NCBI GenBank assembly: GCA_018056585.1
Contig: JAGPFK010000096.1
Span: forward strand, 1 to 6,247
Origin: Clostridia bacterium
GTDB lineage: Bacteria; Bacillota; Clostridia; Saccharofermentanales; UBA5734
Length of the DNA: 6,247 nucleotides
Direction of reading: 5' to 3'
The position numbers and the translations under genes are program-made. The notes beneath the pieces were generated by a model that saw only the letters and a program-made list of their open reading frames with translations, ran no database searches and was not told the origin of the DNA. Of the stretch, positions 1 through 6,055 are shown in pieces. Within the stretch, counting starts at the first letter, position 1; every line of letters starts with the position of its first letter.

Positions 1-7
1 GCAGAGC

Positions 8-1237
8 TCAGGCCTGCACCACATCCATGGCTATTTCAGCCCAGCGCCAGAGTCGCTGCGGTTCATATTTTACGGTGCTGATGTCCTTCAGGATTAGTTC
101 AAGCGGACAACCATACCGGCGGCAGACATCAACGGAATGCCAAAGATGGTCCCGCACCTCTTGTTCGTCAAATTGAGGCGCTGCCAACAGAGCCGGATTC
201 GGTTTTCGCGAAAAAACGTAATCGCCGCGGATTTCTGATGCGCCAAGCTCTTCATTAACCCATGGGCTCATGGATACTTTACGCAGATGAGGAATGCGGC
301 GGACTTGCTTCATTTTTCGATCCAGTGGGTCGCAACATCCATAATAGACAAGCCCAAAACGTGAAAACAAGGGCATATTAGGCTCTATCTCAAATTTCTC
401 AAACATTTCGGGGGATACCGTTGCAAATACCTGGGCCAAACCAAACATCCACAGATCCTTTGTTCTTGGTTTTTCAGGATCAAAACCAGGCGCAGGCAGC
501 TCATCCGTGTAGGCACCCGTGCAATGGATCAGCGGCTGATGATCAATCAAGAGTCCTTGCTCCTCCAGCTGATCCAACATCAACATATAGCCTTCAACCA
601 TCCGATTGGCCAGAGCCAGCATAAAATCCGGCCGGTCAACCAATGCATAAAGTAATTCTTCAACACCCATCCAGGTGCTGATGGGATCCCAGACAGATAA
701 ATAGGGATCCACACCCTGCGGTTTGACTTCCAAAAGCCCATCAAAGACAGTGTGCGCAAAATCCAGGCGGCGCTCTGTTTCCGCCGTATCGTGGGTAATC
801 ACCGGCATCTTGATTTTCCCCAGATCCTCATCACGCTCAAATTGATTTTTATAAGCATGACCAACCACGCTGCTCGTCTCATCGCTGATAGCAATCTGCT
901 CTTTAACCTCAAGACCAAAACCTGTGTTTTCTACAGCCTTTGGCACGCGTAAAACCGGTTCAACCACACGATCCACGGGAAAATGGTGCCATTGATACAG
1001 AATCTGACGGAACTGTTCTTCATATTGGCGTGCTTCTTTAGTCACGCACTGAAGCGTTAGTTCATCGTCAACATTCATCTCATTCCAGCAGACCTGGTCG
1101 ATCGCAACCATGGGGCGAATTGGCTTTTTCCCATTCAGTGCTTTCCAGAGACGTATTTTTTCCTTCTGAATGGGCAAGGCTGCGATTTCAGCAATTTCTG
1201 CAGCCAGACTTCGCAAAATGTTTTTATCGGATTCCAT
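8..1237 (-). CDS. UroD-superfamily protein, putative methyltransferase (long YGCCD type)
   Basis: A complete 409-residue protein of the uroporphyrinogen decarboxylase / cobalamin-independent methionine synthase superfamily, probably cytosolic since no signal peptide or membrane segment is seen. It is longer than classical UroD or MtaA (about 340-360 residues) because of an N-terminal helical region (residues 1-90). Visible motifs are DPYLSVWDPISTWMG at 177-191, LIHCTG at 236-241 (H238, C239), YYGCCDPLDRK at 298-308 (C301, C302, D303) and GDYVFSRKPNPA at 338-349. The His and Cys residues could bind a metal as in MtaA/CmuA, but the spacing is not the textbook HxC...C, so this is inference. The ATG at 1237 has AAGGAG 9 bases upstream, lying inside the end of the preceding gene. 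The two frames overlap by 14 bases, implying translational coupling. Methyl transfer is the likeliest activity by family; substrate unknown. Haem synthesis is unlikely. Confidence 0.88.
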   Translation of the reverse strand: MESDKNILRSLAAEIAEIAALPIQKEKIRLWKALNGKKPIRPMVAIDQVCWNEMNVDDELTLQCVTKEARQYEEQFRQILYQWHHFPVDRVVEPVLRVPKAVENTGFGLEVKEQIAISDETSSVVGHAYKNQFERDEDLGKIKMPVITHDTAETERRLDFAHTVFDGLLEVKPQGVDPYLSVWDPISTWMGVEELLYALVDRPDFMLALANRMVEGYMLMLDQLEEQGLLIDHQPLIHCTGAYTDELPAPGFDPEKPRTKDLWMFGLAQVFATVSPEMFEKFEIEPNMPLFSRFGLVYYGCCDPLDRKMKQVRRIPHLRKVSMSPWVNEELGASEIRGDYVFSRKPNPALLAAPQFDEQEVRDHLWHSVDVCRRYGCPLELILKDISTVKYEPQRLWRWAEIAMDVVQA

Positions 1238-2213
1238 CGGTTGAAACTCCTTCTTCCTGATAATAGCCTTCCTCCTCGAGAACTTTCATGATCAAATCAT
1301 AGCGCTCAAGCGGCATCCCTGTGTACACACAATTAGAAGTTGAGAAGATGTAACCATAGCCAGGCATGCCGTGACGCAGGCAATAGCGGGCAGATTCAAT
1401 AACCTGGGCATCTGTGCCTGTTTCAAGCAGACCGCAGTTGACATTTCCAATCAAGCAAACACGGTTTCCATATAGGCGTTTTACTTCCGCGATATCCACG
1501 CCCGCTTGCGGATCCAGAGAATGAAGGGCATGCGGGTTCGCTTCAATCAACTGATCGATGATCGGCATGATGTTGCCGTCTGTGTGTTTAATGGTGTAAA
1601 AGCCCATATCCCGGTATCCCTGAATCAGGCGGGCCAAGTAGGGTGTTACGAATTCACTGAACTGAACAGGGCTTAGAAAAGGTCCTGTATTGAAGCAATA
1701 ATCCGAACAAAGTGCAAATCCGTCCAACAGTTTTTCACGTTCCAGTTTTTCTGCCCGCTTAAGGGCTTTATCCACCCGTTCAGCCGCCTCTTCATGAACC
1801 TTATCGGGTTCATCTGCCAGTCGGTAAACGAAATCAACCATTTGGTCACCGCTTGGGATTTCAAAAGTTGCATCTCCATGCAGCATGAGAAAATACTGAT
1901 CACCGCTTAACTCCCGGATTCGGTTCAAAAGGCGTATGGTTTCAATTTCAGTGCCTGGATTCGGATGGACAAAGATGGCGTCGTGCCCATAAGCTCTCGC
2001 TATATCAATGAAAATCCTTGCTATGTCATCACGGTGTAAATCCTGTTCGCGTCGTGACATTTGATCCCACTGAGCGTAATAACGGTGTGAAGGATGGACC
2101 TTGCCCAGCTTTTCCATGGTCAGATAAAAAACAAGTTCAAAAGTCGGCACGCACCCTTGTATAGGCCTGCGCTCCAAAGCGGCTATAAAGCGCTCACGTG
2201 GCTGTAATTTCAT
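1224..2213 (-). CDS. UroD-family protein, MtaA/CmuA-like putative methyltransferase
   Basis: A complete 329-residue TIM-barrel protein of the uroporphyrinogen decarboxylase family, cytosolic. Motifs run in the usual order: CSDYCFNTGPFLSP at 169-182, KHTDGN at 209-214, HSLDPQAGVDI at 231-241, GNVNC at 256-260 and SNCVYTGMPLERY at 293-305. This pattern belongs to the methyltransferase-like branch found in anaerobes rather than to haem-pathway UroD. MtaA-type enzymes use His, Cys and Cys to bind zinc. Here H210 is followed by Asp at +2 instead of Cys, while C260 fits the distal Cys, so the metal site, if any, differs. The ATG at 2213 is chosen because GGAAGGTGA lies just upstream (2218-2228) and the family begins with a PRERFIAAL-type helix. 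An upstream in-frame TTG at 2279 would add 22 residues (MIHYIYHFK...) without a good ribosome site. The next UroD-like gene overlaps its 3' end. No corrinoid protein gene is in view, so the substrate cannot be named. Confidence 0.9.
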   Translation of the reverse strand: MKLQPRERFIAALERRPIQGCVPTFELVFYLTMEKLGKVHPSHRYYAQWDQMSRREQDLHRDDIARIFIDIARAYGHDAIFVHPNPGTEIETIRLLNRIRELSGDQYFLMLHGDATFEIPSGDQMVDFVYRLADEPDKVHEEAAERVDKALKRAEKLEREKLLDGFALCSDYCFNTGPFLSPVQFSEFVTPYLARLIQGYRDMGFYTIKHTDGNIMPIIDQLIEANPHALHSLDPQAGVDIAEVKRLYGNRVCLIGNVNCGLLETGTDAQVIESARYCLRHGMPGYGYIFSTSNCVYTGMPLERYDLIMKVLEEEGYYQEEGVSTDGIR

Positions 2214-2217
2214 TTGG

Positions 2218-2228
2218 TCACCTTCCTT
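2218..2228 (-). promoter_or_regulatory. Ribosome binding site fixing the start of the first UroD-like gene
   Basis: On the minus strand AAGGAAGGTGA lies 4-10 bases before the ATG at 2213, matching the 3' end of 16S rRNA in two registers. This favours the 2213 start over the upstream in-frame TTG at 2279, which has no comparable site. Confidence 0.7.
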
Positions 2229-2246
2229 TTTCAATTGCATTTTGTA

Positions 2247-2264
2247 TATCACTTTGAAGTGGTA
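2247..2264. promoter_or_regulatory. Small palindrome upstream of the UroD-like pair (possible operator)
   Basis: TATCACTTTGAAGTGGTA is a dyad: CACTT and AAGTG arms around TG, extended by TA/TA with one mismatched pair. It lies 33 bases upstream of the ATG at 2213 in the 105-base gap after the permease gene. An AT-rich TATATT (minus strand, 2270-2265) sits beside it and could be a -10 box, but I see no acceptable -35 at 16-18 bases. An operator for a dimeric repressor or activator is possible; chance is also possible for arms this short. Confidence 0.3.
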
Positions 2265-2318
2265 AATATAGTGTATCAAAAATCAAGATGTAGGATCTGA
2301 CATAGAGTTTATTTCTTG

Positions 2319-2822
2319 TCACATTGTTTGCAAGAGCCATGCAATCAGACCGGCGATTACAGGAAGAATCAGGCTGCTGGCAATATGAATGGAGGTAAAA
2401 TGCGAACCCATGACAGCCATTTCAAAGGGAATCCGTGAAACAGACCAAAGGCCCCAGGCGGATACCATGGAGACCCCGGTTGGAAGACTTGCGCCCATCT
2501 TTAAAATCCCGGCAAAAAGCGGAAAGGCAGCATAAGGGGAGCCAGGCGTCAGGCCTCCAATTAACGTTCCCATTAAGATACCAACAAAACCGGATTTTTC
2601 TCCCAGATAGGAGGAAATAATCTCCTTAGGAATGAGCGATTGCAAAAAAGACGCCACAAGCATGGAGGAAATAATCAAAACAGAATAATGAAGGCAAAGA
2701 GTCAGCCCCGATTTGCAAGATGAAACAGCCGCTGAAGGCTCTTTTATCAACAAAATTAAAAATAAGACAACCGCAGCGACAAGAAAACCGATTGTGGTCG
2801 AATCAAAGATTTTATTCGGCAA
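2319..2822 (-). CDS. Half-size permease, ArsP_1/DUF318-like membrane protein
   Basis: A 167-residue, very hydrophobic protein with about five membrane segments: residues 10-27, 42-64, 78-92 (short, glycine-rich), 97-135 (probably two passes) and 145-164. The central block LGEKSGFVGILMGTLIGGLTPG, then SPYAAFPLFAGILKMGAS, then AWGLWSVSRIPFEMAVMG (73-139) has the Gly/Pro-rich look of predicted permeases of the ArsP_1/DUF318 (UPF0718) group. Full-length members have about 300 residues in two such halves; proteins of this half size also exist and probably pair with a partner or form homodimers. No gene for a second half is in the window. The start is TTG at 2822, supported by GGGAGG 8 bases upstream; there is no ATG until residue 54, deep in the fold. 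It lies between the protease gene (203-base gap) and the UroD-like pair (105-base gap). Substrate unknown: arsenic compounds are known for some relatives, but nothing here points to arsenic. Confidence 0.82.
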   Translation of the reverse strand: MPNKIFDSTTIGFLVAAVVLFLILLIKEPSAAVSSCKSGLTLCLHYSVLIISSMLVASFLQSLIPKEIISSYLGEKSGFVGILMGTLIGGLTPGSPYAAFPLFAGILKMGASLPTGVSMVSAWGLWSVSRIPFEMAVMGSHFTSIHIASSLILPVIAGLIAWLLQTM

Positions 2823-2826
2823 ACAA

Positions 2827-2836
2827 ATCGCCTCCC
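2827..2836 (-). promoter_or_regulatory. Permease ribosome binding site, inside an inverted repeat
   Basis: On the minus strand GGGAGGCGAT contains the Shine-Dalgarno GGGAGG (2836-2831), 8 bases before the TTG start at 2822. It decides that start. The full 10 bases are exactly complementary to ATCGCCTCCC at 2904-2895 upstream in the same transcript, so the site can be hidden in a stem with a 58-base loop. Confidence 0.75.
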
Positions 2837-2911
2837 TTCTTAGATCTGCTGACTGTAAAGTTCTTTATAAATCGGCTTAATGGAATCTTCCGCCGGGAGG
2901 CGATCTGCCGA

Positions 2912-2986
2912 TGACACTTAAGATGTTCGATGTGAAATGTCCATCTCAGACAACATTCATATCTTCTGGAATCTTTTTAAGTGTCA
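2912..2986. repeat. 10-base perfect inverted repeat flanking a 55-base core
   Basis: TGACACTTAA at 2912-2921 and TTAAGTGTCA at 2977-2986 are exact reverse complements. The pairing extends outward to TGCC (2906-2909) and GGCA (2987-2990) if two bases (2910-2911) are bulged. The core holds smaller pairs (ATGTT 2923-2927 with AACAT 2952-2956; GATG 2929-2932 with CATC 2942-2945). It begins about 35 bases after the protease stop codon. It lacks the T-tract of an intrinsic terminator. It may be a REP/MITE-like element, an mRNA-stabilising stem, or part of the permease leader. Confidence 0.6.
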
Positions 2987-3025
2987 GGCACAAAAATGCA
3001 AGTTTGACGGCTCTTTTATCTCTGA

Positions 3026-5473
3026 TCAGGTTTGATTGGCATTCGCCGCAGCGCCTTCCTCCGTCTTGCGGCTAAGAGCCGAAAGTTTTTCCTGATAGGC
3101 CTGTAATTTTCGTGTCGCTCGTCCGAAAACAGTATCAGGTGGATATTGTCCCTGTTCATCTTTCTCGCCAGCCGGATATCCTGTCAGCAACTCGAGACCC
3201 TCTTCGACGGTTTTGATGGCGTAAATGCTGAATTGTCCGTCTCGAACCGCATCGACGACTTCATCTTTCAGCATAAGGTTGTCAACATTCTGAGTAGGAA
3301 TAATGACCCCTTGATCGCCTGTCAGGCCTTTAGCTTTGCAAATATCAAAGAAACCCTCAATTTTCTCTGTCACGCCGCCGATGGGCTGAAGACGTCCCAA
3401 CTGATTGACGGAGCCGGTCATGGCCAGACTCTGCTTAATGGGCAGATCGGCCAGGCTGGAGATGATGGCGCACAATTCTGTACACGATGCGCTGTCTCCA
3501 TCAACGCCTTCGTAATTTTGTTCGAAAGTAATCTGTGCGGTCAGGCTCAACGGAAATTCCTGAGCAAGACGGGATCCCAGATAACCAGACAAAATGAGCA
3601 CTCCTTTATCATGTATCTGACCGCTCATCTTGGTTTCACGCTCAATATTAATCACACCGCCTTTACCCAGATAGGTGACGGCTGTGATGCGTGATGGCTG
3701 CCCAAAAACATAACTTCCCAGCGAGATAATGGATAAGCCATTGATTTGACCAATAACGGAACCTTCCGTATCAATCATAATCTTATCCTGCAAAATCATC
3801 TCCTGAATTTTCTCTTCGATACGATTGTTTCGGTACTTACGCTCCTGGATGGCCTGTTCAACATGCGACGCTTCCACAAATGAACTTTGGGCGGCTTTGG
3901 CCAGAGCATGGGACTCATAAACCACCTCCCGCACTTCATTAAATCGCGTTGACAATTTATTCTGGCTGCCGGCCAGACGCGACCCATGTTCCATAACGCG
4001 GGCCAAGCCGTCCTGGCTGAACGGGATCAACGATTCGCTGTCACAGATCGAGCGGATGAACGAGGCATATTTGCTGATATTGTCTGTATTGCGTGGCATC
4101 TCTACATCAAACTCAACCTTCACTTTAAACAACTTTTGGAAATCCTCGTCATGGGATAAAAAATAATAGTAGATTGGACTGCCGATCAAAATGACCTTCA
4201 AATTAAGCGGGATCGGTTCCAGACTCATGGTTGATATCGGAACATACCGATATTGTTCGCCGATGTTCTCCACCGAAATAGACCGATAATTCAGAACCCT
4301 TTTGAGCGTATCCCAAACAAATGGCTCCATTAGAACGTCTTTAGCCTGAAGGATCAAATAGCCGCCGTTTGCCTTATGTACCGCTCCCGCTTTAGCCATC
4401 GTAAAATTCGTCGAAACCAACATCATGTGGCTGCGGTATTCAATTTTACCGAACAAGCTGTAATAATATGGAAATGGCTCACTGATAACCGGAGCTCCTT
4501 CAGTCTTTTCATTGTTGACAAATAAATTAACCCGATAGGGCATAAACCGATCATCTAATTCAGGCTGCATCATAAAGGGGGGCATCATCGGATTCTCTCC
4601 CTGGCTGATCTCTCGCTTAAACAGCTCGTGATTACTGGCAACATCTGTCAAAACAGCTTCCAGGTAAGCGGTGATTTTGGGATAGTCCTTGTATTTTTCG
4701 ATCAGCCTCTGAACAAGCGGCTCAGCCGCATTTCGCGTAATCTGTTTTTCCAGCTCAAGTATTTTTTCTTTGGCTTGTTTTTCAAGCATCCGGCCAGCAT
4801 GTAGGGTTTCTTCCAGTCTTTTTTCAAGAATACGCCCTCGCTCTTCATAAGCGCGCTGTTCTGATAGCGGCAGCTGGCTGAATTCCTCAGCAGACAAAGG
4901 TTTATTGCCCTTCATCGGGACAAAAAGGAATCGGCCAGGCACCTGCCTGAGCATAAATCCGGCTTGACGCGCTTCCTGATCAATCGCCTGGAAAGCTTCT
5001 TTCATCTTTTCCTGAACTTCCTGGACAATGGCATCCTTTTGCAGCTCGAAATCACTGCTTTCAAACGATTTGGGAATTGTCATCCGTAAATCCCCAACCA
5101 ATTCTTCCATGTCCTGCTGAAAAACACGTCCCATGCCGGCACGTAAAGAAACGGCTTGTGGATTATCTTTGTCATTAAAATTATGAATATAGCACCAATC
5201 ATCCGGAACCGGTTGTTGGGCTGCCACGTGGTTGACCACCGTATTGACATAGGTACTTTTCCCCGTTCCCGGAGGGCCAACAACAAAAATGTTATAACCA
5301 TGAACAGACATATCGAGGCCAAACTGCATGGACCGGACAGCCCGTTCCTGACCAATGACACCTTCCAATGGCGGTACATCCATGGATGTCTGATAATAGC
5401 TTAATTCTTCTTGCCCATCGCATTTTCTTTTTAGTTGTTCTACAGGAATACGCAAATGATCGATGTGATTCAT
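3026..5473 (-). CDS. Lon-family ATP-dependent protease (LonB/AAA_32 type)
   Basis: A complete 815-residue protein, the usual size of the LonB-like family (COG1067, AAA_32). Domain order: N-terminal region with GVIGQERAVRSMQFGLDM (38-55), Walker A GPPGTGKS (66-73), a long charged coiled coil (about 145-250, densest at 205-247), a second ATPase block with HKANGGYLILQA (366-377) and sensor-like VILIGSP (427-433), a helical lid (about 460-560), then the Lon protease domain (about 565-765). The catalytic dyad is Ser661 in DGDSASCTE (658-666) and Lys704 in GGVTEKIEG (699-707). A 45-residue polar tail follows. No membrane anchor is seen, so it should degrade proteins in the cytosol, unlike archaeal membrane LonB. 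ATG at 5473 is backed by AGGAGG 7 bases upstream. The GYLILQA segment has Gln376 where a Walker B acid might be expected; this may be normal for the family. It is the first gene of the minus-strand run; functional linkage to the downstream genes is not evident. Confidence 0.95.
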   Translation of the reverse strand: MNHIDHLRIPVEQLKRKCDGQEELSYYQTSMDVPPLEGVIGQERAVRSMQFGLDMSVHGYNIFVVGPPGTGKSTYVNTVVNHVAAQQPVPDDWCYIHNFNDKDNPQAVSLRAGMGRVFQQDMEELVGDLRMTIPKSFESSDFELQKDAIVQEVQEKMKEAFQAIDQEARQAGFMLRQVPGRFLFVPMKGNKPLSAEEFSQLPLSEQRAYEERGRILEKRLEETLHAGRMLEKQAKEKILELEKQITRNAAEPLVQRLIEKYKDYPKITAYLEAVLTDVASNHELFKREISQGENPMMPPFMMQPELDDRFMPYRVNLFVNNEKTEGAPVISEPFPYYYSLFGKIEYRSHMMLVSTNFTMAKAGAVHKANGGYLILQAKDVLMEPFVWDTLKRVLNYRSISVENIGEQYRYVPISTMSLEPIPLNLKVILIGSPIYYYFLSHDEDFQKLFKVKVEFDVEMPRNTDNISKYASFIRSICDSESLIPFSQDGLARVMEHGSRLAGSQNKLSTRFNEVREVVYESHALAKAAQSSFVEASHVEQAIQERKYRNNRIEEKIQEMILQDKIMIDTEGSVIGQINGLSIISLGSYVFGQPSRITAVTYLGKGGVINIERETKMSGQIHDKGVLILSGYLGSRLAQEFPLSLTAQITFEQNYEGVDGDSASCTELCAIISSLADLPIKQSLAMTGSVNQLGRLQPIGGVTEKIEGFFDICKAKGLTGDQGVIIPTQNVDNLMLKDEVVDAVRDGQFSIYAIKTVEEGLELLTGYPAGEKDEQGQYPPDTVFGRATRKLQAYQEKLSALSRKTEEGAAANANQT

Positions 5474-5480
5474 GTTTTTG

Positions 5481-5486
5481 CCTCCT
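5481..5486 (-). promoter_or_regulatory. Strong ribosome binding site of the protease gene
   Basis: AGGAGG on the minus strand, 7 bases before the ATG at 5473. It confirms the start of the Lon-family protease and also the coding strand. The TAA of an 8-codon frame (5510-5487) abuts it. Confidence 0.85.
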
Positions 5487-5578
5487 TTATTGTACGCGCC
5501 AACTTTTCATTGTTCGGCTCAGGAGACATCTGAACAGGTGGACCGGTGCCGACATATTTTCACACAGCGCTTTATTCT

Positions 5579-5587
5579 ATTTTACCA
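5579..5587 (-). promoter_or_regulatory. Possible extended -10 promoter for the protease gene
   Basis: On the minus strand TGGTAAAAT matches an extended -10 (TGnTATAAT type). The -35 is poor: AAACTT at 17 bases; the better CTGAAA is 20 bases away, which is too far. If used, transcription would begin near 5572, giving a leader of about 100 bases. I see neither the CIRCE heat-shock element nor a CtsR-type heptad repeat here. Confidence 0.3.
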
Positions 5588-6039
5588 TATGTATACGGGA
5601 AAAGTTTCAGTCCTGAGGCACAAACCTGAAAAGAGCACCGCCAAGGGGACTCAAAGAAAAATCATAATTTTTTTAGAAAGGAACGAGAGTATTCACGAAG
5701 CGGATATAAACCTGCTGTGCGCCTGTTCTGCCGGAGACCTTTTGTCGCGGCTAACTGGATCTGTCTGGGAAAAACGCGGAGCCGAGGCGGATGGATCGAA
5801 AAAGCCTATAAGCTTAACCGCAAAGTAAACCTGATGCGGAGAAGCCTGTATATGAATCAGCAGAAGGCCGTCTTTGCTCGTTTTGACATTCTTGTTGCAG
5901 AAGCTTTTAAAAATATCCGCGCCGGCCAAACAAGATCAAGCACAAGATGACAGCCTGGCTGCCGTATGGGATTTTGCCGTTTGCTTTTCAGATACAATCA
6001 CGCCGTCAGGCCAGCCGAGAACGGTAAAGGTCGCTTGGC

Positions 6040-6055
6040 CTGGCTGAGCAGCCAG
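6040..6055. repeat. Tight 7-base hairpin palindrome
   Basis: CTGGCTGAGCAGCCAG has perfect 7-base arms around AG. Related pieces lie nearby: CAGCCTGGCTG at 5951-5961 is a 5-base-arm palindrome, and CAGGCCA at 6007-6013 is complementary to TGGCCTG just upstream of and into this hairpin. No T-tract follows on either strand, so it is not a typical terminator. Its role is unknown. Confidence 0.4.

Larger units (their letters stand above)
2827..2990 (-). promoter_or_regulatory. Structured leader of the permease gene with competing stems
   Basis: Three stems can be drawn in the minus-strand RNA. Stem A: TGCC-TGACACTTAA (2990-2977) with TTAAGTGTCA-tc-GGCA (2921-2906), 14 pairs and a 2-base bulge. 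Stem B: ATCGGC (2912-2907) with GCCGAT (2876-2871), 6 pairs, enclosing a small CGCC-TCCC-GGCG hairpin (2902-2891). Stem C: ATCGCCTCCC (2904-2895) with the ribosome-site segment GGGAGGCGAT (2836-2827), 10 pairs. A overlaps B and B competes with C, the logic expected of a translational switch. I recognise no known riboswitch class. Base pairing is seen directly; regulation is inferred. Confidence 0.45.

Noticed and set aside
421..952. Two plus-strand frames (421-624 and 752-952)
   Set aside because: Both are antisense to the second UroD-like gene, with low-complexity composition and no motif.
1673..1903. A 76-residue minus-strand frame inside the first UroD-like gene
   Set aside because: It is an out-of-frame shadow of a clearly conserved coding region.
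2214..2279. A 22-residue N-terminal extension of the first UroD-like protein from TTG at 2279
   Set aside because: The extension is not typical of the family, the TTG has no ribosome site, and the ATG at 2213 has a strong one.
2281..2318. A terminator after the permease gene
   Set aside because: Only a 4-base ATGT/ACAT pairing precedes the TTTTT near 2280, far too weak for an intrinsic terminator.
3146..3694. A 182-residue plus-strand open frame
   Set aside because: It lies wholly antisense to the conserved Lon protease domain, including the Ser661 region, has no recognisable motif or ribosome site, and mirrors the codon pattern of the real gene.
5656..5674. An A-run/T-run pairing (AAAAAT...ATTTTT) as a bidirectional terminator
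   Set aside because: The stem would be A:U only and has no G+C core, so termination is unlikely.
5640..5760. A riboswitch or T-box on the plus strand (AGGCACAAACC-like and ACCGCC-like stretches)
   Set aside because: I compared it by eye with c-di-GMP-I, SAM, cobalamin, THF, fluoride and T-box cores; the conserved strings do not line up and no gene follows in the right place.
5472..5828. A 118-residue plus-strand frame starting over the protease start codon
   Set aside because: Its first part overlaps the antisense of the protease ribosome site and leader, composition is mixed, and no ribosome site precedes it. Only the 3' part (after 5690) looks faintly protein-like.
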